A stretch of 48,533 nucleotides of DNA from JAURDE01 sp965365285 (GTDB lineage Bacteria; Bdellovibrionota; Bacteriovoracia; Bacteriovoracales; Bacteriovoracaceae): assembly GCA_965365285.1 (NCBI GenBank), contig CBDUBC010000010.1:1-48533 (forward strand), in the 5' to 3' direction. The notes below the pieces were generated by a model. The model made no database searches. It was not told where the DNA came from and saw nothing but the letters and a program-made list of their open reading frames with translations. Shown piece after piece: positions 1 through 7,517 of the stretch. Positions within the stretch are counted from its first letter, which is position 1. Every line of letters begins with the position of its first letter. Both the position numbers and the translations under genes were made by a program.

Positions 1-17
1 TAAGCCCGGAGGAATGA

Positions 18-335
18 ATGGGATTATTCACTAATAGAGATAAGAAATTAACTTTGGAGTTGGATACAGAAATGCTTCATCCTACTCAAATCAGACTAAT
101 TAAGTCTATTAACTCTCTGCTTCTTCACCTACTTACAACAGATGAAGAATCAGAATATTTTGAAAGTTCAGCGGATTTCCTTAGACTGGCAGCGTCAGCA
201 ATTAAAGAATCTCATTTCCCTTATGAAAATGAAGTGATTGATCATATCGCCTACTCCAATCAGGCGATCGAATATGCACTTGAGCAACTTCAAGAGATCA
301 TGTCTCACCAAGATCTCAAATCTCTTGATAATTAA
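18..335 (+). CDS. Small conserved-looking hypothetical protein (105 aa)
   Basis: I do not recognise this protein. It is acidic, predicted mostly helical, and has no signal peptide or membrane segment, so it is probably cytoplasmic. The start at 18 is supported by a strong GGAGG at 8-12 with 5-base spacing. The competing ATG at 14 opens only a few codons. A TAA at 1-3 may be the stop of an upstream gene, which would make this a downstream operon member. Its stop overlaps the convergent rluB-type gene by 4 bases. Confidence 0.75.
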   Translation: MGLFTNRDKKLTLELDTEMLHPTQIRLIKSINSLLLHLLTTDEESEYFESSADFLRLAASAIKESHFPYENEVIDHIAYSNQAIEYALEQLQEIMSHQDLKSLDN

Positions 336-1219
336 GTTCGCTTTTTTTGAAGACTTTTAGCTGTATCGAAATAGGTTTCTTTTCTAAAGATCTTAAAAGC
401 TTCGTTATCAGCTAAAGTCCCTTCTTTCCGGTCAAGTCTTTTTGATTTTACCGATGCTTTTTTAGAGACAAAAACCTGAACGTCTTTTCTTTTCGTTCCG
501 TCTTCTTCGATTCCAATCTGCTTCAAAAGATCATGCTTATTGAAATAAACCACTCTACCGGGTGCAATGTTTTCAATAGAAAGATTTCCAATGGCCACTC
601 GTTTAAGCTTATCGACAGTCAGTCCTAATTGCTCACAGATTCTTCTGATTTCTCTATTTTTACCTTCTCCAAGTCTAAATTCAATCCACGTTTTTGCTGG
701 AAGTTGCTTAATCACTCGAACGGAGAGAGGTTTTACAAAGCCATCCTCAAGAAGAACGCCTTTTCGAAGCTTTCTCAGAAGATCAGCGTTCACAAGTCCA
801 AAAACCTTAACTTCATAGGTTTTAACGACTTCGTATCTAGGATGGATAATGGTGTTGGCCACTTGTCCATCATTAGTCATAATGAGAAGACCTTCAGAAA
901 GATAATCAAGCCTTCCAACAGGATAGATTCTTTCATTGAGATCTTTAAAGAAATCAATAACGGTAGGCCTGCCTTCAGGGTCGCTAAGAGTCGTCATGTA
1001 ACCTCGAGGCTTATGAAGAACGGCATAGACTTGTTCCACAAAATTGAGATCAAGGATTTTTCCTTCTGCTTCAACCACGTCTTTTTCAGGATCTACTTTG
1101 GTTCCCAAAACGTTTGCGATCTTTCCGTTTACTTTAACTTTGTTTTCGGTGATTAGAGCTTCCGCTTTTCTTCGGGAAGTATGTCCACAGTCGGCGATAA
1201 ATTTTTGTAATCTGATCAT
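332..1219 (-). CDS. rluB: Pseudouridine synthase, RluB/RsuA family
   Basis: Converts a specific uridine in rRNA to pseudouridine (23S rRNA if RluB, 16S if RsuA). An N-terminal S4 RNA-binding domain (about residues 1-60, beginning MIRLQKFIADCG) is followed by the catalytic domain. The signature GRLDYLSEGLL carries the nucleophile Asp105, and GKNREIRRICEQLGL lies near residue 190. A basic C-terminal tail of about 60 residues extends past the catalytic core. The start has a perfect GGAGG a few bases upstream. It sits last in a minus-strand M50-scpA-scpB-rluB series, an arrangement widely seen in bacteria. RluB is preferred over RsuA on length and context, not proved. Confidence 0.9.
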   Translation of the reverse strand: MIRLQKFIADCGHTSRRKAEALITENKVKVNGKIANVLGTKVDPEKDVVEAEGKILDLNFVEQVYAVLHKPRGYMTTLSDPEGRPTVIDFFKDLNERIYPVGRLDYLSEGLLIMTNDGQVANTIIHPRYEVVKTYEVKVFGLVNADLLRKLRKGVLLEDGFVKPLSVRVIKQLPAKTWIEFRLGEGKNREIRRICEQLGLTVDKLKRVAIGNLSIENIAPGRVVYFNKHDLLKQIGIEEDGTKRKDVQVFVSKKASVKSKRLDRKEGTLADNEAFKIFRKETYFDTAKSLQKKRT

Positions 1220-1261
1220 TTTTCCTCCAATCCGGCTCCCGCCAGTTTTTTCGGCATAGTA

Positions 1262-1278
1262 AGGGGGTACTTCCCCCT
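1262..1278. other. Short G/C hairpin between scpB and rluB
   Basis: AGGGGG, a 5-base loop and CCCCCT form a perfect 6-bp stem in the 69-base gap between scpB and rluB. No T-run follows on the minus strand, so this is not a textbook terminator. It may be a processing site or a weak attenuator. Confidence 0.35.
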
Positions 1279-1288
1279 AGTCAATTAG

Positions 1289-2425
1289 TTATTGATCTTC
1301 CTGCAAAAAGTCCAGATCGAGATCAAAGTCCTTTGCCTTATTGAAGAGTTCACTCGCTTTATCAAGGAGTTGCGTCTCTTTTTCCCCGAGTTCAGAGAGC
1401 TCTTCTTCCTCCACAAGCTCAGAAACAGGCTTTCCAGAGTCCAGATCTATCATCTCAAAGTCAGATTCCATTTCCTCTGGAGCATTATGAAGCTTTTCAA
1501 GGAGGTCTCGGATAACCGTTGGCTCAGTCATAGCAGGGTTTGGAAGGCTTGAATGGGCCGCCATCTGCATCTGTTCCTTAACCTGTTTATCCGCTATAAA
1601 GTCTTCAAGGATATCAAAAGCACTTTTTGATTTTTCTGTGACGTCTTTATCTGTTTTCTTAAGAGATTTTGTGAAGCTCGTTTCGACAGTGATCTGCTTA
1701 ATTTCTTCACTAAGCTTATCGAGCTCTTCATATTCATCAAAGAAAAAGCGCTTTTGTCCATGAGTAACAAGAGACTTAATATCGGTGATCTCTCCCACTT
1801 CTTTTGTTTTTGCTCGAGCTTCCATTTCACTTTCAGGTGGAAGGTCCTCGAGTGTTGCAAGATTAAAGACTTCTAAAAACTCAGGGGTAGTCACATAATT
1901 GGTAGGTCTTCCTAGCTCTTCGCTTCGACCACTTGCCTTCACAAGCCTTTTATCCATAAGTCCTCGAATAATATGAGAAGAATCTACTCCTCTAATTTTT
2001 TCGACTTCTGTTTTAGAAACAGGCTGCTTATAAGCAATAATCGCAAGGACTTCGAGTGAGGATGGAGTGAGCACTAAAGAGGTCACTTTAAAGAGGTCTC
2101 TTACATATTTAGAGTAAGTGGCCTTGGTTCTAAACTGAAAACCCTCCGCGACCTCAACCAATCTGATTCCGTGATGTTTTTCCTCATATTCCGATTGAAG
2201 TCGTGAGATTGATTCATGAATCACTCGAATCGACATGTCAGGATCAATCATATTTTTGATCTTATTGAGAGAGAGCGGCTTATCACTCATAAAGATCAAG
2301 GTTTCAATCGCCCCACACAAGGTATTGTAATCAAGACCGGTTCTGGCCATCCAAAGCTTTTCTTCTTGTTCTTTATCACTGAAGTGATCGAGTTCTAATT
2401 CAAACTCATTGTTGTTCTCATCCAT
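1289..2425 (-). CDS. scpB: Segregation and condensation protein B with long acidic C-terminal extension
   Basis: ScpB is the winged-helix kleisin-associated subunit that joins ScpA and SMC to form bacterial condensin, acting on DNA in chromosome compaction and segregation. The core (about residues 34-200) has the family landmarks LCGAIETLIFMSDKPL, LTPSSLEVLAIIAYKQP and GRPTNYVTT. At 378 residues it is much longer than the usual roughly 200, because about 170 acidic, Glu/Lys/Ser-rich residues follow the second winged helix. It starts 9 bases after scpA ends, so the two are surely co-transcribed. Confidence 0.93.
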   Translation of the reverse strand: MDENNNEFELELDHFSDKEQEEKLWMARTGLDYNTLCGAIETLIFMSDKPLSLNKIKNMIDPDMSIRVIHESISRLQSEYEEKHHGIRLVEVAEGFQFRTKATYSKYVRDLFKVTSLVLTPSSLEVLAIIAYKQPVSKTEVEKIRGVDSSHIIRGLMDKRLVKASGRSEELGRPTNYVTTPEFLEVFNLATLEDLPPESEMEARAKTKEVGEITDIKSLVTHGQKRFFFDEYEELDKLSEEIKQITVETSFTKSLKKTDKDVTEKSKSAFDILEDFIADKQVKEQMQMAAHSSLPNPAMTEPTVIRDLLEKLHNAPEEMESDFEMIDLDSGKPVSELVEEEELSELGEKETQLLDKASELFNKAKDFDLDLDFLQEDQ

Positions 2426-2434
2426 AATTTTTCC

Positions 2435-3262
2435 TTACTGCAGTGGCACACCTTCAGGGCGAGCATCATCCGTCTCTTCTTCAAATCCATCAGCACTATC
2501 AATATCAAAACTGGCGAGACTCTCTAGAACATCCACATAAATTTGTCCAAAGGACTCATTTTGAAAAATAGAGAGTTTTTTAAGCCTTGCAAGTTCAAGA
2601 AGGGAAATAAAAGTAATGACGATATTAATGATCTCACTATCTTTTTCAATTTCATGAACTTTGACGATTTCATCAAATGTCTTTCTCTCACCTTCATTAA
2701 GATACTCTTTTAAAAAGGCAAGCTTTTCTTTAATCGAAAGTCGATCTCTTCGAACAACCGCAAACTTTCTATTTCCTCTTTTAATAAGCTCCACCATCGC
2801 ACCCATAAGTTTTTCGAGATCGATAGAAGTTAAAACAGAGTTCACGATTTCTTTTTTATTAGGTTTTGGCCTTAGGAAGATCTCATGTCCTACTTTTGGA
2901 AGGTTCCACAGTTTTTCTGCCATATTTTGAAAGTGAGAGAGTTCTTCAAGTCTTTTAATAAGTTCCGACTTAGAGGAAATATCGAGAGGAGAATCGGTGA
3001 ATTCTTCGAGATTCTTTTTGTCAGATTCCGATAAAACTGATTGGGACTTCAGGAGAAGTAGTGTTGCTGCCAAGTAAAGATAATCGCCGGCAACATCAAA
3101 GTTCATTCTCTCCATTGTTGTCAGATAATCAAGATACTCCTTAGTGATCCTAGTCAGATCGAGATCTCTAATATCCATTTCCTCTCTTTTAACTAAAAGA
3201 ACGAGTAGGGATAGTGGACCATCAAAAATATCAGTCTTTACTTGAATAGAAGTATCTAGCAT
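2435..3262 (-). CDS. scpA: Segregation and condensation protein A (kleisin)
   Basis: ScpA is the kleisin that bridges the two SMC heads and binds ScpB. The N-terminal helical domain is clear: FDGPLSLLVLLVKREEMDI near residue 13, then ITKEYLDYLTTM and DYLYLAATLLLLKSQSVL. The C-terminal winged-helix segment (about residues 195-255) includes FISLLELARLKKL. The 275-residue length fits the family. It lies between the M50 protease (19-base gap) and scpB (9-base gap) in one minus-strand unit. Confidence 0.93.
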   Translation of the reverse strand: MLDTSIQVKTDIFDGPLSLLVLLVKREEMDIRDLDLTRITKEYLDYLTTMERMNFDVAGDYLYLAATLLLLKSQSVLSESDKKNLEEFTDSPLDISSKSELIKRLEELSHFQNMAEKLWNLPKVGHEIFLRPKPNKKEIVNSVLTSIDLEKLMGAMVELIKRGNRKFAVVRRDRLSIKEKLAFLKEYLNEGERKTFDEIVKVHEIEKDSEIINIVITFISLLELARLKKLSIFQNESFGQIYVDVLESLASFDIDSADGFEEETDDARPEGVPLQ

Positions 3263-3281
3263 AGGGGCGAAATCCTTTTCT

Positions 3282-3935
3282 CTATCCTATTAGGATATAA
3301 AACATTCCAATAGAACTTCTAGCTAAAAAATAAGCTGGCCATAAAAGATAGCTCAAAATAGGTGTAGCTATAAGCATTAAAAAAATTAGAAATGTAAATC
3401 TTTGAAGTTCCTCGTACTTTCTTGCCATTTCGTAGTTGAGAAACTGAGTCACCATTTTGGATCCATCCAAAGGTGGGAGAGGAATTAGATTAAACACTGC
3501 GAGTATGAAGTTGATATAGACAGAGCCATAAAGCATTTGAGCAAAGGGCTCGGTTAGATAGAAGTCTCTAGGCATTTGAGTTACTAAAATAACGTAAAGT
3601 AAGGCCGAGATAACCCCTAAGATAATATTTGCGAGAGGCCCCGCAAAAGAGGTCCAAAACATGGCCTTTCTATAGTTTTTAAAATTTCTTCCATCTACTG
3701 GAACGGGATTTGCCCATCCAAACATCATTCCACCTAGAGCAGCACCAACCAGAGGAAAAATAATAGTACCAACGAGATTATAATGAACGGCTGGATTGAG
3801 AGTTAGCCGTCCTTGAAGTTTGGCGGTATTGTCTCCAAATCGATAGGCTACATAAGCATGGGCCGCTTCATGAAATACAATTCCAAGTAGAAAGCCTGGC
3901 AGCTGAGTGGTAAGTCTTAAAATAAAATCATCCAT
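3282..3935 (-). CDS. Site-2 protease family zinc metalloprotease (M50)
   Basis: A polytopic inner-membrane protease of the S2P/M50 type. The zinc-binding HEAAH motif is at residues 22-26 in the first membrane segment. The third ligand lies in PPLDGSK (Asp157-Gly158). Several hydrophobic segments span about residues 10-30, 55-75, 95-120, 140-155 and 175-205. It lacks a PDZ domain and so resembles the short YwhC-like S2P group, whose substrates are mostly unknown. It is the first gene of the scpA-scpB-rluB operon, an association seen in many bacteria but not functionally explained. Confidence 0.88.
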   Translation of the reverse strand: MDDFILRLTTQLPGFLLGIVFHEAAHAYVAYRFGDNTAKLQGRLTLNPAVHYNLVGTIIFPLVGAALGGMMFGWANPVPVDGRNFKNYRKAMFWTSFAGPLANIILGVISALLYVILVTQMPRDFYLTEPFAQMLYGSVYINFILAVFNLIPLPPLDGSKMVTQFLNYEMARKYEELQRFTFLIFLMLIATPILSYLLWPAYFLARSSIGMFYILIG

Positions 3936-3986
3936 ACTTCTTTACTCATATCAAATGACTAGACGTCCTGTAAATGAACTTAAAAC

Positions 3987-4015
3987 TTGGAACTATGGGT
4001 TAAATCAATGATAAT
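3987..4015 (+). promoter_or_regulatory. Candidate sigma-70 promoter of the Nudix gene
   Basis: TTGGAA at 3987-3992 and GATAAT at 4010-4015 are separated by exactly 17 bases, a good sigma-70 layout. Predicted transcription would begin near 4021-4023, right at the ATG at 4023, implying a leaderless or nearly leaderless mRNA. The TTG at 3987 that could open a longer frame is then the -35 box. Confidence 0.45.
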
Positions 4016-4022
4016 AAGATGC

Positions 4023-4451
4023 ATGAGCAATAAAAAAGAACATAAGAAGGTTCAGGTGGTTGTCATTGATACAGCGCGATCACCATTTCAACTTTTATTG
4101 CTCCAAACTAAAGAAGATCGTCAATGCATCTGGCAAAATATTACGGGCAGTGTAGATGAAGGGGAAACGTTTCATAAAGCAGCCCTAAGAGAACTCAAGG
4201 AAGAGACAGGTCTGAGAGCTGACAGCTTAATCGATCTGGATTTGAGTTATGAGTATCACGATCGCTGGGATCGCGATGTTCATGAACAAGTCTATCTTTG
4301 TAAACTCTCCTTCACTCCAGAAAAAATTGATCTCAGTGAAGAGCATCAAGATTATAAATGGGTCTCAGTCGAAAGTGTTCAGGAACAAACCTATCGGTAT
4401 CCGAGTAATTTTGAGTCCTTTAAAAAAGCCTTAGAAAGGAGTTCTCATTGA
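4023..4451 (+). CDS. Nudix hydrolase
   Basis: Hydrolyses a nucleoside-diphosphate-X type substrate. The complete Nudix box GX5EX7REUXEEXGU is present: it starts at GSVDEGE, continues through REL, and ends EETGL. The surrounding fold (VVVIDTARSPFQLLLLQT, then the box, then HEQVYLCKL) resembles the NudB-like dihydroneopterin-triphosphate group, but the substrate cannot be fixed from sequence. Starts at 3987 (TTG) and 4008 (ATG) are also in frame. I chose 4023 because a -35/-10 pair overlaps the upstream candidates and none has a Shine-Dalgarno. Its stop overlaps the next gene by 4 bases (TTGA). Confidence 0.85.
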   Translation: MSNKKEHKKVQVVVIDTARSPFQLLLLQTKEDRQCIWQNITGSVDEGETFHKAALRELKEETGLRADSLIDLDLSYEYHDRWDRDVHEQVYLCKLSFTPEKIDLSEEHQDYKWVSVESVQEQTYRYPSNFESFKKALERSSH

Positions 4452-5764
4452 AAGTTTGGATCTTGGTTTTTTTCCTCATTTCGACCTCCTTTGCAAGTGA
4501 AGAATGGGATGAACTTCTAGGGCCCTCCGAAAGACAGTACAGTGAAGATAACCTAGATTATTTAAGCGAATTAGAGGGCACAGAGCTTTCTGAGTTTGAA
4601 GAACTTCACGAAATCAAGGCCAAAAAGAAAAAAAAGAAAGAAAAAGAACCTCTCGATGAATGGGAAGAACTCACTGAAGCAGATGATCTTATGGTGGAAA
4701 ATGATAAGGACTATCTTGAGCTTCAAGGTACCGTTAAAATAGAGGAGAGCCGAAATAAAATTCGAAGTGCTTGGGATATTCGAAGTACAGAGCTCCTCGA
4801 AGATATTGAAGTGAATGATTTTTCTTTTGAGGAAGATCTTATTCCTGAGGGTGAAAAACCAATCAGTGATCTCAATATTCTTTTAAAAAACTCTAAAGAC
4901 ACAATTTCTAAACTTCCCTATAAAGAAAGAAAAAAAACGAAATATGATCCAGAGCCCTTTATTGCAGTTATTCACCCTGGAGCGATGATCGAGGAAATTG
5001 ATACCGGAAAGCTTCACAAAGTCGATCGAAAGCTCATGGTTAAAGCAATCAATAACGTTGTTGGTGGAAGCATCATCTATTTATTTGATAAAGAGGGAAA
5101 AAGAAAATATCGAACGCTTTTAGAAAATATCACCGATATCGATCATATGGTGAATCTCAAGACTAATCCCTCTTTGTTTAAAAAACATCTGCCCAGAGCT
5201 CAAATGGAAGGAAATGACCGAGAGGTTAAGCTCATTCATAATTTTTCTCTTAGCCAAGAAGGTATTCGCGGAGACTATTTTAGAAACCTTTATGGAAGTG
5301 AAGAAAGTGGTGGAAGTGTCAATCAACTTGATTACCAGGTTTTTTATAGCTGGCCCTTTTCGTTTAAGATGGGGCTTTCGGCTGGATTTCAAAGAGGGAC
5401 TTGGCAAGGTTCTGAAGATAGCTTGCAATGGACAACTGGTCTTTATGGACTTTCTCTTAACCAAAATTTTCATAAAAACTGGGAAGTTCAGCTCAATGCC
5501 TCGAGATATTTTTTGATGTCAGGTTCAGACAGTCAAGGAGGAAGCATTCGTTTTCAGGGTAATCAGTTTGGAGTAGATCTCATCAATATCTATCAAACAG
5601 AGTGGGGACCATTTTTTATAGCTCTTACTCTTAATCAGAGTTATTACTCTGTTAAAGAGAGCAATCGAGTGCTCAGTAATGCTCAAGAGCCAGAAAGCAT
5701 TACAACTTTTGGGGCAAAAATTGGATTCCGCTTTGAAAAAGATTTTTGGAGGTACACATTTTAA
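4448..5764 (+). CDS. Secreted outer-membrane beta-barrel-like protein with acidic N-terminal repeats
   Basis: Not a named family that I recognise. A signal peptide covers about residues 1-17 (cleavage after SFA). A highly charged, probably disordered stretch follows, with a Lys run near 59-66. An imperfect internal duplication pairs EWDELL...DNLDYLSELEG (19-44) with EWEELT...DKDYLELQG (71-94). The second half (about residue 255 to the end) has alternating aromatic and polar strands and ends in RYTF, typical of an outer-membrane barrel. The start is TTG, set by AAAGGAG at 4435-4441 with 6-base spacing, and overlaps the Nudix stop. The next barrel gene overlaps its 3' end. Confidence 0.72.
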   Translation: MKVWILVFFLISTSFASEEWDELLGPSERQYSEDNLDYLSELEGTELSEFEELHEIKAKKKKKKEKEPLDEWEELTEADDLMVENDKDYLELQGTVKIEESRNKIRSAWDIRSTELLEDIEVNDFSFEEDLIPEGEKPISDLNILLKNSKDTISKLPYKERKKTKYDPEPFIAVIHPGAMIEEIDTGKLHKVDRKLMVKAINNVVGGSIIYLFDKEGKRKYRTLLENITDIDHMVNLKTNPSLFKKHLPRAQMEGNDREVKLIHNFSLSQEGIRGDYFRNLYGSEESGGSVNQLDYQVFYSWPFSFKMGLSAGFQRGTWQGSEDSLQWTTGLYGLSLNQNFHKNWEVQLNASRYFLMSGSDSQGGSIRFQGNQFGVDLINIYQTEWGPFFIALTLNQSYYSVKESNRVLSNAQEPESITTFGAKIGFRFEKDFWRYTF

Positions 5765-6807
5765 GGTTATTCGTTCTTTTCTTTCCGCTTAGCCTTTTTG
5801 CCGGTGAAGCTGTCATTACAGGACATCGAGTTCCTCTTTTTAAATCTCCTTCTATTAATTCAGAAGTTATTCAGTGGATGAATAAAGGGGATATAATTTT
5901 TATTCATGATAAAGAGCTTGGAACCTCCCCATTGGAGCCTCAGTATGAAAGAGGAGAGAATGGACCAATGGCAAGTAATCGAATCAAAAAAGGCGACGTT
6001 TTTACTAAAAGTAAAAAATTCTATGAAACTCTACACAAGCTTGCTGGACCAGCCTATGTCTTAGGAAAGCATGTCAAAATAATTTATAAGGACACGCGAG
6101 AGAACTCTGATCCGATCGATCAAAAAGGAATCGACTTTACAGATTATCGTTTAAAAGAGCCTTTGAGAGAGGGCTATCCTTTAACTAAAGAGGATGATGT
6201 TAGGGCCTCTTTGTACGTTGGTATGGGTAATCAAAGAAGAAATCATTATCCTTATTCTTCTCAAATGCTCTCCCAAGATTATTCTACTCGATACACTCTT
6301 CATGTACTATGGCTCAATAATGTGAATTTCGATCCTTACAATCGTTATTTTTATGGCTGGGACTTTCATTTTCATAATGAAAAGAAAACTTTTTTACTGG
6401 CAGATGGTAGAGAGTCTGTGGAGGATGGTGGTCAGTTTTATTTTGGACCTACGCTTAATTTTGATGGAGCACGAGGGGATCTGTGGAGGCTTTCTTTTCA
6501 AACGACTTTTGGAATGACTTGGACCAGAATTCTTATTAATCAAAAATCGAGCGAGGGAAAAGATCAAAATCTTTATCAAGCCTTTTCTTTTTCTCCAAAG
6601 GCGTCTCTGAGTTATCACCGCCTTAAAGTGATTAGGGATATTGATTTTGTGGCCAAAGCCGAAGCTCAATATGAACTTAGTCATAGCCTTAACCCAAGCT
6701 CACAGAACGGAGATACCACCTACTGGCAAGAGGGTGATGAAGATAGCATACGAGTTCCCTCTGGCGCTCGTATTACATTATACTTAGGAATACAAAATAG
6801 TTTTTAA
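5746..6807 (+). CDS. Secreted protein with SH3-like segment and C-terminal barrel-like region
   Basis: Function unknown. A signal peptide (cleavage after SLFA) leads into a bacterial SH3-like stretch (VPLFKSPSINSEVIQWMNKG and on, about residues 25-60). The remainder has alternating aromatic strands and ends LGIQNSF, as in outer-membrane barrels. It follows a similar barrel gene with overlap, so the two probably act together. The start is uncertain. TTG at 5746 has no good ribosome site, but TGGAGGT at 5747-5753 sits just before an in-frame ATT at 5758, a rare possible start. Either choice keeps the signal peptide. Confidence 0.7.
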   Translation: MEVHILRLFVLFFPLSLFAGEAVITGHRVPLFKSPSINSEVIQWMNKGDIIFIHDKELGTSPLEPQYERGENGPMASNRIKKGDVFTKSKKFYETLHKLAGPAYVLGKHVKIIYKDTRENSDPIDQKGIDFTDYRLKEPLREGYPLTKEDDVRASLYVGMGNQRRNHYPYSSQMLSQDYSTRYTLHVLWLNNVNFDPYNRYFYGWDFHFHNEKKTFLLADGRESVEDGGQFYFGPTLNFDGARGDLWRLSFQTTFGMTWTRILINQKSSEGKDQNLYQAFSFSPKASLSYHRLKVIRDIDFVAKAEAQYELSHSLNPSSQNGDTTYWQEGDEDSIRVPSGARITLYLGIQNSF

Positions 6808-6816
6808 AGAGGTTTT

Positions 6817-7005
6817 ATGAAAGTCCTTCTTCTGTTACTTCCCCTTCTCTACTCCTGTGGAACAGCTAAAACGGTTTATGCAGATTCTAAATATAAACTC
6901 TGTGAAGACGCCTGCTCTCTCAAATACAGTAAGTATGAAACGCAAAAACTCTATCAATGTCTTCAGCGATGTAGAGATAAAAAGAAGGAAGATGTAGAGT
7001 TCTAA
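6817..7005 (+). CDS. Small lipoprotein with twin CX3C motif
   Basis: A 62-residue protein with a lipoprotein signal (LLYSC, Cys14). The mature part is about 49 residues and contains two CX3C motifs, CEDAC and CLQRC, separated by a Lys/Tyr-rich linker. Twin CX3C pairs form a disulfide-locked helical hairpin in mitochondrial intermembrane-space proteins. A similar fold in the oxidising periplasm is an inference. GAGG lies just before the start, and it follows the barrel gene by 9 bases, so it probably belongs to the same unit. No named family is recognised. Confidence 0.65.
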   Translation: MKVLLLLLPLLYSCGTAKTVYADSKYKLCEDACSLKYSKYETQKLYQCLQRCRDKKKEDVEF

Positions 7006-7119
7006 TACTTGAGTGTTCTTGTTTTTATTATGATCCCCAAAATTCCGATCACTTAGATATCCAAAAAAGACTAAAGATAATTTGTTTTGTTTCGATGAGT
7101 CCTTTATCAGGAGGATGAA

Positions 7120-7329
7120 ATGGTCCAAGACTATCAAGAACAAGAAGTATTATTCCAAAAGCTAGGCAACACTTGGTACGCCTTCACAGAAATCAGTGGA
7201 GAAATTATTTTCTCAGCATTACCACCTGGTGTGAATCCTTATGAGACGGAAATGGAACTCTTTGAAGTTGTAGAAGATCACCTTAAAAAAGTTGCAAAAC
7301 ATCTTAAGGATGATTCAATGGCCGCCTAA
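7120..7329 (+). CDS. Small hypothetical protein (69 aa)
   Basis: An acidic 69-residue protein without signal peptide or membrane segment, beginning MVQDYQEQEVLFQKLG and ending in a predicted amphipathic helix (FEVVEDHLKKVAKHL). I do not recognise the family. AGGAGG at 7109-7114 with 5-base spacing marks this as a well translated gene. Its stop overlaps the next small gene as TAATG, which indicates translational coupling. Confidence 0.72.
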   Translation: MVQDYQEQEVLFQKLGNTWYAFTEISGEIIFSALPPGVNPYETEMELFEVVEDHLKKVAKHLKDDSMAA

Positions 7330-7478
7330 TGGGTGCCAAGAAAAAACCCCAAGAAAAGAATATTGATGACAAGCTGCTTATAAAGGAGCTTCTTGAACGC
7401 ATTGCTAAAAAGCTTCAAGATAAAGAAACTGCCAAAAAAGCTGCGATGATCATTAAAGATTGGATCGATAAAAAATAA
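7329..7478 (+). CDS. Very small basic helical protein (49 aa)
   Basis: Begins MGAKKKPQEKNIDDK and ends DWIDKK; 49 residues, Lys-rich, probably one or two amphipathic helices. It starts inside the stop of the preceding gene (TAATG at 7327-7331), so coupling is likely. No own ribosome site is visible. The helix pattern (LLIKELLERIAKKL, then AKKAAMIIKDWI) looks like a real folded or binding peptide. No function can be assigned. Confidence 0.55.
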   Translation: MGAKKKPQEKNIDDKLLIKELLERIAKKLQDKETAKKAAMIIKDWIDKK

Positions 7479-7517
7479 CGCTAGATGCTCATGATGAAAC
7501 CATGATAGAAATCTTTC

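Noticed and set aside
629..1156. A 175-codon plus-strand open frame across rluB
   Set aside because: It is antisense to a clear pseudouridine synthase, has no ribosome site and no recognisable protein pattern.
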